From Trachythela sp. YZ-2020 (Eukaryota; Cnidaria; Anthozoa; Malacalcyonacea; Clavulariidae): a stretch of DNA of 64,000 bases. Position numbers and translations under genes: made by a program. Positions within the stretch are counted from its first letter, which is position 1. Each line of letters begins with the position of its first letter. Location: the NCBI GenBank assembly GCA_016169945.1, contig JADLSH010000375.1, positions 1,560,501-1,624,500 on the forward strand, in the 5' to 3' direction. Under the pieces are notes generated by a model that worked only from the letters and a program-made list of their open reading frames with translations, was not told where the DNA came from and searched no databases. Positions 13,778-23,179 of this stretch are shown piece by piece.

Positions 13778-13997
13778 AGCCTGGTTCACACGTGTAAGAT
13801 AAGCACAAGCATAAGGAAAGACAAAAGATAAAACAAAGGGATGCAGTGAAGGGTGCAACATAAACATCGACATGCATAGGCACAAGAATAAGCACAATCC
13901 CCTAAGCATTAGTTAAGCCGGAACAAAATACATTTCAAGAAGGAAAGGTTTCTTCTGTATTTCTTCTTATGCTTATCTCACTCGTGTGAACGAGGCT
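13778..13997. mobile_element. MITE with AGCCTSGTTCACACG termini
   Basis: The left end AGCCTGGTTCACACGTGTAA and the right end (read inverted) AGCCTCGTTCACACGAGTGA continue into GATAAGCAYAAGCATAAG-like sequence on both sides. The interior (GTGCAACATAAACRTCGACAT ... GGAACAAAAKACATTTCAA) recurs at about 61375-61555, where it sits between two inverted Penelope ends. Confidence 0.7.
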
Positions 13998-14676
13998 TTA
14001 AAGGCCATGTTAATTACACGGGACAACTTTTAGCGACAGCGTACTCGCAGTACAAATGAGGTTATGCGAAATTTGATTGTCCCGTAACATCGCCTGATTT
14101 TGAAGGTATTCGCACCAGTCTTCTAGAGCGAGTATAAGAATCCGGCAACATTGTAATCGGGTCACTTTACTGTACATGTAGCTCTCTTAGCTCGCTGTTG
14201 GCGATGCCCGAGAATCGTGATGTTGCTGAGAAAATACCCAATGGAATGCTGATAATATTGAAGCAGGTCAGGCTGTCGTCGCTCACAATCAGATACAGGT
14301 TGTATATTACGCTTTCTTGACATTGGTCTAATTGCCCTTTGTCGCTGCTAGTCATTTGTTAAGTCTTTTAGTTTACAAATTCCGCCCTTATACCATGTGT
14401 TCAGCAGTTTAAACCATAGCCTTTTCGTTTCCCTTGTATCCCCGAGTAGAATCACTCATCCTCTTGGGTATCCGTAGCGTTTGCGGTGGTTTACACCAGT
14501 CTATTTATTTATTTACGAAGGCGTTTAATTCTGCTCTAGAACGCTTGTCCCAACGAATGCATGATATGCTGTATTTGCTGGGCTTGATCAAGCTTCACAT
14601 TTCATGCTATTTCAGATAGTTAATTGTCTATGCTTGTACGAACATTACCAACGGATAAACTCGAGCAGGCAAAAGC

Positions 14677-14971
14677 CCCGGTCAAACGAGAATGAGAGTT
14701 GATGAGAGTGAATTAAAGTTGCAACTCTCGCTCGCGTTTGACCGCGAACTCTCTTCAACTCTCGTGCACTATCATCAACTGTCATCAACTTTGAGCTGGT
14801 TCAAATTTTGATGAGAGTTATTGCTCGTTTGTCCGGTACGCCTGGTAATATCCAGTCAACTGTCACGCAACTCTTGTTCTCGTTTGACCGGGACATGAGA
14901 GTTGACCGGGACATGAGAGATGAACTCTCGCTTGCCAACTCTCATCAAATCTCACTCTCGTTTGATCAGGG
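14677..14971. mobile_element. TIR element with CCYNGRTCAAACGAGA ends
   Basis: The left end CCCGGTCAAACGAGAATGAG and the inverted right end CCCTGATCAAACGAGAGTGA form an imperfect TIR. The interior is built of repeated GATGAGAGTT/AACTCTCATC blocks in both orientations. The flanks resemble an 8-bp duplication only imperfectly (GCAAAAGC / CTAAAGGC), so a hAT assignment is tentative. Confidence 0.55.
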
Positions 14972-15173
14972 CTAAAGGCTTTTAACGCCTTCGTCGTTGA
15001 GCAATTTAGGCTTTCGTTTTGACCTCATTATTTTTACAATATGCAGCATTTGTTTCAGCCTGAGAGGAACTCATTATTCTTTAACAATTTATAATCCCGA
15101 TGCGTTCAGTACACGCTTGATGTTTTAACACAATGCATTAAATCATTCTAAATACCCTGATGGAATCTGGCTG

Positions 15174-15520
15174 TACAGGGTGTCCCCAAAAAAGTCCCCC
15201 TATAGAAATCACTCTTTTGTTGTTAAACGTGCGTTGTTATACCTCTGGGAATTTAAAATAGCTTCTAAAACGAACAGCAACACAAAAATGTCAAATTACA
15301 AATTCGTCTTACCGTCAGTTCGAGTAAGAATGGTTCAACTGACTACAGAGCAACGAGTATTTGTCGTAACAACTTATACGTCGCGTTAAATTATTTGGAC
15401 GAAGGGAAGTTGTAAATACTTCCGCCGTTCATGTACAATTCAATTAAATTCCCAAAGGTACAATAACGCACAAGAGTGATTTCTAAAGGGGGACGCGACT
15501 TTTTTTTGGGACACCCTGTA
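15174..15520. mobile_element. TIR element, TA target, CAGGGTGTCCC ends
   Basis: TACAGGGTGTCCCCAAAAAA on the left and TTTTTTTGGGACACCCTGTA on the right, with pairing continuing through a RAGAAATCACTCTT block. It is 347 bp including the TA boundaries. Non-coding; same end type as 2516-3113. Confidence 0.75.
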
Positions 15521-15825
15521 TATTTGAATTGCCTGAGTAGGCACAAACTGTTGACTATGTGTAGTATGTAGGCTAAAGGCTCTTTTCCACTCATCGCAAA
15601 ACCAACTCGCTGCGAGTTCTTGCATGTAATTAAAATAAACTGTCGAGCATTGTGATTGGATGAAAGTACTCGCAGCGAGCTTGCGAGTTGGTTTTTGGGA
15701 CGAGTGGAAAAGAGCTTTTACTCAGGCAAGCAGTTGTTATTTAGTTGGACGATTTACAAAACAATGAAAAGACAATGGAACATTCCGATCCCTGGGTAGT
15801 GACTGGACGGTACTATTGTTACATG

Positions 15826-16457
15826 TAGAGTGTATCAAAAAAGGTAATCCAACTTTGGCATGCTATCGCGCGCATAATACTTAGTTTATGGATTTACCTT
15901 GCTCACACAAATAAAGATCAGGCTTTTAGCTGTCAAATGACACCTTTTTGTGTCACTCCGATGAAAAAAGAGTAGTCGAAATCACATTTTCCCACCTTTG
16001 GGAATTAAACGTCCTTCGGATTTTCGACCATTTGCCCAAATGATGGTTGCCTATTTGTGAAATGGTCAGCATTGCTAGTTCAGTCTGCAAACTTCCTATC
16101 TCGTAAAATGTTTCAACCACCAAATTTCGTTGTTGAATTAATCGTGATTTGAACCTTCTTTAAATTTACCAAGACTTGATAAATAGCCCATGGGTTACGC
16201 CATCTTATTAAAATTCTTAAATTTGAATCCGAAATGAGAATAATTTGAATAGCCAGACAATAGCTTTGCACTCAACTCGCAATGTTGGAAAAATGCGTTT
16301 TCTAGCGGAAATTTTTAATCGTATCGTATTTGTCCATTTGTGATCGAAATGATACAAAAAAGGTATCATTTGACAGCTAAAGATTGATCGTTATTGGTAT
16401 GAAAAACGAACGACAACATGCTAAAGTTGGATTGACATTTATTTGATACACCCTGTA
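15826..16457. mobile_element. TIR element related to the CAGGGTGTMYC group, long arms
   Basis: The left arm (GTGTATCAAAAAAGGTAATC, CAACTTTGGCATG, later TTTAGCTGTCAAATGACACC) pairs with the right arm (GGTATCATTTGACAGCTAAA, CATGCTAAAGTTGG, TTTGATACACCCTGTA). Arms are roughly 130-150 bp with TA at both ends and no coding content. The left terminus reads TAGAGTGTATC, one base off the right-end CAGGGTGTATC. Confidence 0.7.
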
Positions 16458-16470
16458 TATGCAGCTATTA

Positions 16471-16865
16471 AGGCTAGAGTTACACCATACCGGATTACTT
16501 TTCATACCGGATTACTTTTCATACCGGATTACTATTCATACCGGACGGAAAAAAACAAGTGTGTTTACACTATGCCGCTCCGCTCTGTGTCAAGCCCTGT
16601 CAAGCTCCTTCCCTTTACCGTTTCCAAGGAAACAAGTAACAATTTAGCGCCAAAACATGGATTTTGTACCGAATCGTACCGGATTGCCCTGTTTACACTG
16701 CTTCGGCACATACCGGATTACTTTTCATATCACCTCCAAAGCGGAGTGATTTTTGCTCCGCGGCACGTACCGGATTACAGTGGCGTAATGTAAACAACCG
16801 CCCCAATCCGGTATAAAAATCGCTTCGCTCGGATGCAATCCGGTATAATGTAATCGGGGCCTAGT
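16471..16865. mobile_element. Foldback element containing CATACCGGATTACTTTT repeats
   Basis: Near its left end a 17-bp unit CATACCGGATTACTTTT is repeated about three times (16486-16540). Inverted forms (GCAATCCGGTATAATGTAATC) sit at the right end. The outer GGCTAGAGTTACACC / GTAATCGGGGCCTAG edges pair imperfectly. No coding content. Confidence 0.5.
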
Positions 16866-18096
16866 GTTATGCAAAGAGCCCCTCTCAGCATACTGCATAC
16901 TCCGGCACGAGAGGTCGTAGCTTAGCAAGTTACTCAACGCGATAGATTTTTGTCTCACGGCCTCGCGAGGTCAAATTCTCAGCAAAATCCAGCGGGAAAT
17001 ACATGACGCTAGCTAAATATCTGACTCGTACAGGTTTATATCTCGGTTTATATCATGTTTAATGTTAATAATAATATATCGCATCCACCTCCGAAACTGG
17101 ATTCAATTTGATTATGCTGATATTGCATTTATTGCGAAGAAATCAAGAATAACGGTGCTTATTGTAGTGAAATGAAGTGCAAAGGATCTTCCCAAAGGAT
17201 CGCAGGCTCGGGGGACGAGATTTGACGCAAGGAAAGTGCTGCCTAAGCATGTTTTGTAGTATTAAACGTACTAAATAATTATGTTATGTTCGCGTGGCGC
17301 AATAACAAATTTTGGCAACGTATATATTATCACTGTATAAATGTAGACAAAAATTTCGGCGTGAAAAAATCTAATGAAAAACATTTCCTGGAATTTTTTC
17401 CTAACGGGGAAAAAGATTTAGCAGTTTTTAATAGGCTGTTGTCAAATTACTCATGGAAGTCACGGGGAAAAGACAGTCATATAACAACACAAGGGCCCAA
17501 CAAAGGTTTATGTCTGTGAACAGTAAATCATAGCACAGTGATCATAGTTAACTATTAGTGCATGAGTAAATATACTGTACGAGAAAGAATAGAAATAATC
17601 TTTAATTTATATGAATTACTTCACACAACCGGAGGGAGTCGATCAAAGAGAAATAAATCATTCAATTGCTTTATTAAGGCCATCATATAGCCCTCTAATA
17701 TTAAAATAGCATGACTGTCATTCAAGAAAATATGCAAAAGTGCTGTATGAATATCATGGTAAGGAAATTCAATTTCCCAATCAGTTATAACAAGCCCTTG
17801 AAGCTCCTTTCCATAAGTCATAAACCAAATGCATGATTTGTGCATGATTCATGCATGATTTGTCGTCTCGTCAAAAAACGGCGTGATTCGGCCCCTGCAG
17901 TGGTCTTGCGAGGGAATCGCGCGGCGTGAACACGCGTGTTTTGACCTCCAGACACGCGTGTCTGGAGGTCAAATTTGGCTTCAAGTAATCATAGGTGATT
18001 TCTATAGAAGTAGCGTTCCAGTTCTATTTAGTTCAATGGCTCCAACACAATGGGTAGATCACTATTTATATTTTGACCTACCTCCACCGGCTCCAC
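16866..18096. other. Intergenic, no supported gene; 34-bp perfect palindrome
   Basis: Short open frames at 17286-17519 and 17621-17845 resemble nothing I recognise. At 17940-17973 lies a perfect 34-bp palindrome, TTTGACCTCCAGACACG followed by its reverse complement, with ACGCGT at its centre. CACGCGTGT occurs once more just upstream, at 17931-17939. Confidence 0.5.
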
Positions 18097-18228
18097 GGGT
18101 AGGTTGTTTATATTTTGAGCTACGCCCACGGGTAGATTGTTTATATTTTGAGCTACCTCCACGGGTAGATTGTTTATATTTTGAGCTACCTCCACGGGTC
18201 GATTGTTTATATTTTGAGCTACCTCCAC
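18097..18228. repeat. 33-bp tandem repeat, four units plus degenerate edges
   Basis: Units start at 18097, 18130, 18163 and 18196, each GGGTAGATTGTTTATATTTT plus GAGCTACCTCCAC with one or two changes. Degenerate pieces continue on both sides (18053-18096 and 18229-18240). Since 33 is a multiple of 3, both strands stay open: the minus strand reads LPVEVAQNINN repeatedly, the plus strand PPRVDCLYFEL. No start or family supports either as a real protein. Confidence 0.85.
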
Positions 18229-18432
18229 GGGTAGATTTATACCACTATTTGTCATCGTACTACATGTATTCGTACATGAATTATTAACAGTAACAATTGT
18301 TGGTAAGTTATCTATAGACAAAAATTCTACACCAGGGTCTAGGACTAATAGGCCATTATTCAGAGCTCCTAAGTACATCTTAATGAAATACAAAAGAACA
18401 GTAACTCCGAATAACATTTTGTTATTTTATTG

Positions 18433-18471
18433 AATCGACGTTTCGACTAGATTGTAGTCATCATCAGGATT
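18433..18471 (-). ncRNA. Hammerhead-ribozyme-like motif, PLE-1 inverted copy
   Basis: Read on the minus strand: AAUC (stem I), CUGAUGA core, U, then stem II GACUA-CAAUC-UAGUC, GAAA, CGU, cleavage triplet GUC, and GAUU (stem I partner). Stem III would be only ACGU, which is self-complementary, so a dimeric hammerhead is more likely than a monomer. The fold is read from sequence; activity is inferred. Confidence 0.75.
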
Positions 18472-18714
18472 AGTGTAAAATTACAAGTGCAAGTATTTAT
18501 ATAGTGAAGAAAGCGGAGCTTGGTGTCATTGAAATTGTTTAGAAGCTTTAGCGCCATGGTTAAGTTCTGGTTTACATCTGCGTATGGCCAGAGACTCTTT
18601 ATATAACAATAAAGACCAGTGGTCTAAAGTATCAATTATTTTACAGTTACTGAATATAAGTAACATGTTCATCACTCAGAGAACACAACCACTGAGAACG
18701 TACCCAAAATATGG

Positions 18715-19248
18715 ATAAGATTGCCATTTATTGGCAAATATGGCAATATTCTCACTAATAAATTCTTCAAGAAAACTCGCCGCTTAGTGAAAGGTCCGTG
18801 TAAGTTTATCTTAAACTGGCGAACTACGAATTCCAATTGTTTCCTGTCCTGCAAAGACAAAACACCGGATGAATATAAAAGCTCCGTAGTTTACCAATTC
18901 TCGTGTCCTGGTTGTCCCTGTTGTATAAGCACCTATATTGGTAAAACAGACCGCTGTCTATACACCCGACTAAAAGAACACAGCACACGTGAAAGCTCGG
19001 AAATCCACGCCCACATCAACTCATGCGAGCATTTTCAACACATTAAATCCCTTATGGAACTCTCGCCTGACTCAACTATTCCTATAAACACTAATATTAC
19101 ACAACTTATATTCAGTAACTGTAAAATAATTGATAGGTCAGACCACTGGTCTTTATTGTTATATAAAGAGTCTCTGGCCATACGCAGACGTAAACCAGAA
19201 CTTAACCATGGCGCTAAAGCTTCTAAAGAACTTATCATATTTCAATGA
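18715..19248 (+). CDS. Penelope-like element GIY-YIG endonuclease region (5' truncated)
   Basis: About 175 codons. It has a cysteine-bearing segment leading into VVYQFSCPGCPC...YIGKTDRCLYTRLKEH, the GIY-YIG nuclease core as found at the C-terminus of Penelope polyproteins (VVY ~ GIY, YIG, then R and EH catalytic helix). No reverse transcriptase precedes it. The frame is intact but lacks the RT, so this copy cannot be autonomous. It differs strongly from the PLEs at 41-43 kb and 62-63 kb. Confidence 0.85.
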   Translation: MRLPFIGKYGNILTNKFFKKTRRLVKGPCKFILNWRTTNSNCFLSCKDKTPDEYKSSVVYQFSCPGCPCCISTYIGKTDRCLYTRLKEHSTRESSEIHAHINSCEHFQHIKSLMELSPDSTIPINTNITQLIFSNCKIIDRSDHWSLLLYKESLAIRRRKPELNHGAKASKELIIFQ

Positions 19249-19302
19249 CACCAAGCTCCGCTTTCTTCACTATATAAATACTTGCACTTGTAATTTTACA
19301 CT

Positions 19303-19341
19303 AATCCTGATGATGACTACAATCTAGTCGAAGCGTCGATT
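19303..19341 (+). ncRNA. Hammerhead-ribozyme-like motif, PLE-1 3' end
   Basis: Plus-strand copy of the motif at 18433-18471: AAUC, CUGAUGA, stem II GACUA/UAGUC, GAAG, CGUC, GAUU. The fourth base of GAAA is G here, a change expected to weaken the core (a G-U wobble at the base of stem III instead of A-U). Confidence 0.65.
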
Positions 19342-19395
19342 CAATAAAATAACAAAATGTTATTCGGAGTTACTGTTCTTTTGTATTTCATTAAA

Positions 19396-19762
19396 ATACT
19401 GAGTGGTTCCCGTAATAATTAAGTACATCTTGTCTCCTTGTATTAAGACGCTATTAAATGTTGTAAACGACCATGCGGACAATGGGATATTTCGGGCTGT
19501 AAGAAGCGCCGATAAACTCATAAAAGCTTACAGTTTCTTCGGGAAGTGTTCGTATATTTTGCATCAAGTCAGATCGGATCCAGAATAAAAAGCTTGCAAA
19601 TTTGCGCACGCAATTCAATATTTTTCTCTTACTCCCCCCCGGAATTACGACATCTTAAAATATCATAAATCGGCCCGAAAGACTGGGTCGAGTGAACTCT
19701 GGAGAAACCTTAGCATGTCAAAATTAGGAGTGGTGCCTGCGGCAGCAATTACTATATAAGGG
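19396..19762. other. Intergenic, nothing recognised
   Basis: No convincing frame, repeat pair or RNA gene; the short plus-strand frame at 19403-19588 is unremarkable. Confidence 0.4.
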
Positions 19763-19925
19763 TCTGCCTCGTACCCAGGCGCTCTCAGTTTGCGGCAGGC
19801 TATATAAGAGGAATACATGTGGCTCTTCGCTCGCCAGTGTAATACTTCATGTAAACCCATCATAGCTACATGTATTCCTCTTATATAGCCTGCCGCAAAC
19901 TGAGAGCGCCTGGGTACGAGGCAGA
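19763..19925. mobile_element. Short foldback MITE with 8-bp TSD
   Basis: Near-perfect inverted arms of about 60 bp begin TCTGCCTCGTACCCAGGCGC and run through GGCAGGCTATATAAGAGG. Flanking 8-bp duplications TATAAGGG are at 19755-19762 and 19926-19933. It is 163 bp and non-coding. The 8-bp (or 9-bp if the ends are shifted by one) duplication fits hAT or Mutator-like mobilisation. Confidence 0.8.
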
Positions 19926-19933
19926 TATAAGGG

Positions 19934-21418
19934 TACTGATTAAACTAAATTTCCGGCTATGTCACTCCAGGCAGCCACTCCACAAGACATGTTAAAGTTC
20001 TTCATGGAAGAAAGTTTAAGAAAAAGTATTGTGAATATGTATAACCGTAACCGTTTACTGTTGTAGAATCAGTAGAATTTATAGCCATTTTTAGACAAAA
20101 TGACAACGAAAAACGACTAGGAAGACCCACGTGTTTATTGCGAATGATCGGCGCATGTGCAGAACTACAATAGTCATGAATTGCGCAAGCCCGACGATAC
20201 CTCAGATATACTTATAGAATACAAAACTGTGGTAAATCATGAAATCATTACAAATACAACAAGATACATGTATATAAGAATTTAGAAACAGTTTTAAAGA
20301 TATATATAGAACACCGAGTAGACAAGTAGCGTGTATTATTAACACAACACGCTTGAATAAATACCATCCATATTTCAGCGCGCGTGCTTGGGCTTTTGCT
20401 GTTTCATGGTAGTCCTTTAAATTAATGTAAATAAACACTGTATATGCGCCCAGTGTCGCCCTTCTTACATAATGTCAACATCGTTTAAAAAAAAGCCACA
20501 AACTACAAACACGAAAATTTAACAACAATGCTTCGTTGTCGTATAATACAAATACAGATAGACATTGAAACAAACTCACCATTGTGTATTAAAATACACT
20601 GCACGATGTAAAATGACTCGCTCTGTCAGACGGATTCTTCGAAATATATAGAGCTATATAAGCTGACTTCACGAGCGAAGGTTTGCCATTATTCCTCAGT
20701 AGACATTAAACACTTGAACCGAGCATTGATATTCCGTCCTATAGATATGCTCTTCCTTCTTGACAAATTATTTTATGTAATTTGACCCTCGATTTTCATT
20801 TACGAAATCACAAAGCGCTGCTCGTGATTGGCATGCTTCAGATCAGCCAGCCTTCCCTTTCAGCACTAAATTTTTAGTCGCAGCACAGGGGTCACAAATA
20901 ATGTATGACAAAATTGTACGACAAAATAGGGCGAAAATGGAATAATAAATGTGCGAATGTAATGCTATCTCAATATTATTAGTACGGAATATTATGAATA
21001 ATGAATAGTTTCTAAATGAATATTTCAACACTAAAACCGTAATTATTCATTCCACATTACAAGCACAAAATAGACCTCGAAATAGACCAAGCCTAACGGG
21101 AACTTGGCTCATGGGACATATACAAAAACTGACATATTTATTTCGAAATCTCCCAGTCTTATCGTGTCCCAAAAGTGACCTAGCCTTTGACTTTACGGGT
21201 TACGGGTGCACTAACGGGTTACGGGTGCACAGAAGATTTTTATTATCCGAATTTGGATAATAACATATTGATAACAATAAATACAAATCAATATGCTGAA
21301 TTTTCACTTGTGCATTGCTTCTGTGAACTCAAATTGAACTGTCTATGAGTAGAAGGTTACATAACTTAGAAAAATACCTATATCGTCCATGTCGTTGACC
21401 AAAAGTGTGCATTATTTT
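19934..21418. other. Intergenic, no supported gene
   Basis: Only short, low-complexity frames occur. A duplicated ACGGGTTACGGGTGCAC lies at about 21193-21230. No TIR pair or exon is recognised. Confidence 0.4.
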
Positions 21419-21752
21419 CAGGGCCGTAGCCACGATGTTAACATATTGGCGCGACTAATTTTTTCGAGGCCAAAAGGCCGAGAATTTGTAGGGAGGTCCG
21501 GGGGCAAATTTTGAAACTATGAGGGTTCTAAAAGGTATCTCGTGCATTCTGAGACCACTCTGATACCCAGATAATATACATTCAAAATCGCGTACACACA
21601 TTGCCATGTTTCAATAATAATAATAATGGTTCAGATTATCAGTTACTAAATAATCATTCAGTCTAATTCTTAAAGAAAAAAATAATTTCTGTGAAATAAT
21701 TTATGCGACAAATGTCACGCATTTTCTCCGTTCACCGTTGGCTACGGCCCCG
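21419..21752. mobile_element. Candidate hAT-like element, TSD not found
   Basis: The left end CAGGGCCGTAGCCA and the inverted right end CGGGGCCGTAGCCA match at 13 of 14 positions, and GGCCGTAGCC is a common hAT-type terminus. The flanking 8-mers (ATTATTTT and CTTGTCAA) do not match, so the boundaries or the call may be wrong. Confidence 0.4.
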
Positions 21753-22124
21753 CTTGTCAATGTTAATTGAGAGCGATAGAATCAAGCGTTCTTGGTCTAT
21801 TGTTGTGCGAAGATAGGTTTTCATGCGCCGTTCTCGTTATAGCCGTTTTCGTTAGAACTATAGAGCCAATTCTTCTTCGGTCAGGCAAAGGCATGCGACT
21901 GAATTACAGAGATGTTCAAATTATGCTATTGTGACTTTCGCACCCCTTACCTCAGCAACTTCCGGCATCCCTGTTGCCAGTGCTCACTCAAGAACAGAAT
22001 TCAAATAGATTTGTGCGAAATCACAAGTCCTTATATACACACGCTTTAAAGTTTGCCAAGTTTCCACACCAACATTATTTCGAATGACCATCCTATGTCT
22101 AGCCTCTTCTGCAGGCATCTCATG

Positions 22125-22772
22125 CAGGGGCGCACATTGGGGGGGGTGTGGGGGTGTGTGACACCCCCCCATCATTTGTGAATTTTTCAAAAAAGTCGGT
22201 CCCAAATTGTAAAATTACACTACTTAATTCGGTCCGAGTTGGTCCGAAACATCCTGTCTAAAAAACGTATAATAAACGATACAAAAATTGTCAATAAAAG
22301 AAATCAACATTGCAAAACCAAGAGATATATTTTCCTCTTAAAGCAATATACTCAAATGTAAGATGACATAGCCATACACGACTGCGCAAAACCTCCTAAC
22401 TTTTGCTCTGCCGCATTGTGCGTTCTACTTCCACGTCAGTATTCTCGAGTAAAATTAAGTCAACTCTGTTGTAAAAATGCAGTCTCTAATTGGGTCCTTA
22501 TGATGTTGAAGATTACAACTGCATTTAAAGAAAATTGCAGCGAAATATTTGAATTCTATAACGAAACAGGTAGAGAGGACTCTGAAAATCCATTTCCGAC
22601 GATCTACAGACTCAAGTTTTTCAAAACCTTCTACAAACCTTCTACACCCCTGGCACTACACATATTTTTACATTAACTCGTAATACATATTTTGATGTGG
22701 TGAAACGAGTATAAAAGGTCGGTCCCTGAACAATGGACACCCCCCCAAACTTTTTTGGAATGTGCGCCCCTG
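22125..22772. mobile_element. hAT-type non-autonomous element with 8-bp TSD
   Basis: CAGGGGCGCACATT (22125-22138) and AATGTGCGCCCCTG (22759-22772) form a perfect 14-bp TIR. The 8-bp duplication ATCTCATG is at 22117-22124 and 22773-22780. The subterminal region is a G-run followed by GTGTGTGACACCCCCC, like that near the right end of the element at 6667-7516. A short open frame (22416-22676) is not recognised. Confidence 0.92.
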
Positions 22773-22881
22773 ATCTCATGGTCACCATATAGCGGCCTGC
22801 GTCAACCTAAAGGCGATGCTTGCGGAGGAGCCTAGGCCCTAGGCTATGCCTTATGAAGTTGTTTCTGCATTTATTTATTTA

Positions 22882-23164
22882 CAGGGACGCCGGAGAGGGG
22901 GGCGCGCGGGGGGGGCAAGCGCCCCTCCTGCTCTTTCCTAAGGGGGGCAAAAGTGCCCTTATAATATAAATGAAACAATAATAATACTGGCAAAGAAGAT
23001 AGAATACAGCTGTAAATTAGACGATCAGTGCATATAATGGAAAGCTATTGTTTTCGTTCCGTACTTCTTTAGATCTAAATTTGTACATAGAAATAACAAA
23101 TTTCTCGACTGCCCTTGCGTTCGCATTGCCCCCCCCCTGCCCCACTATCGCTCCGGCGTCCCTG
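22882..23164. mobile_element. hAT-type MITE with 8-bp TSD
   Basis: CAGGGACGCCGGAG and CTCCGGCGTCCCTG are perfect 14-bp TIRs. The duplication TTTATTTA is at 22874-22881 and 23165-23172. It is 283 bp with G- and C-homopolymers just inside each end. It sits at the 3' end of the LINE that follows. Confidence 0.92.
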
Positions 23165-23179
23165 TTTATTTATTTATTA

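Larger units (their letters stand above)
18379..19395 (+). mobile_element. Penelope-like element (PLE-1), flanked by inverted copies of its own 3' end
   Basis: The segment 18379-18662 is an inverted copy (about 90-95 percent by eye) of 19104-19393. It includes the end of the GIY-YIG frame (TTAACCATGGCGC), the hammerhead-like motif and the terminal AACATTTTGTTATTTTATTGAATC block. Between the arms lies the 5'-truncated GIY-YIG coding region. This inverted 3'-end arrangement is typical of Penelope-like elements with complex pLTR structures. Confidence 0.8.

Noticed and set aside
21419..21752. Confident hAT element
   Set aside because: TIR-like ends match 13/14 but no 8-bp target duplication was found, so it is kept only as a low-confidence feature.
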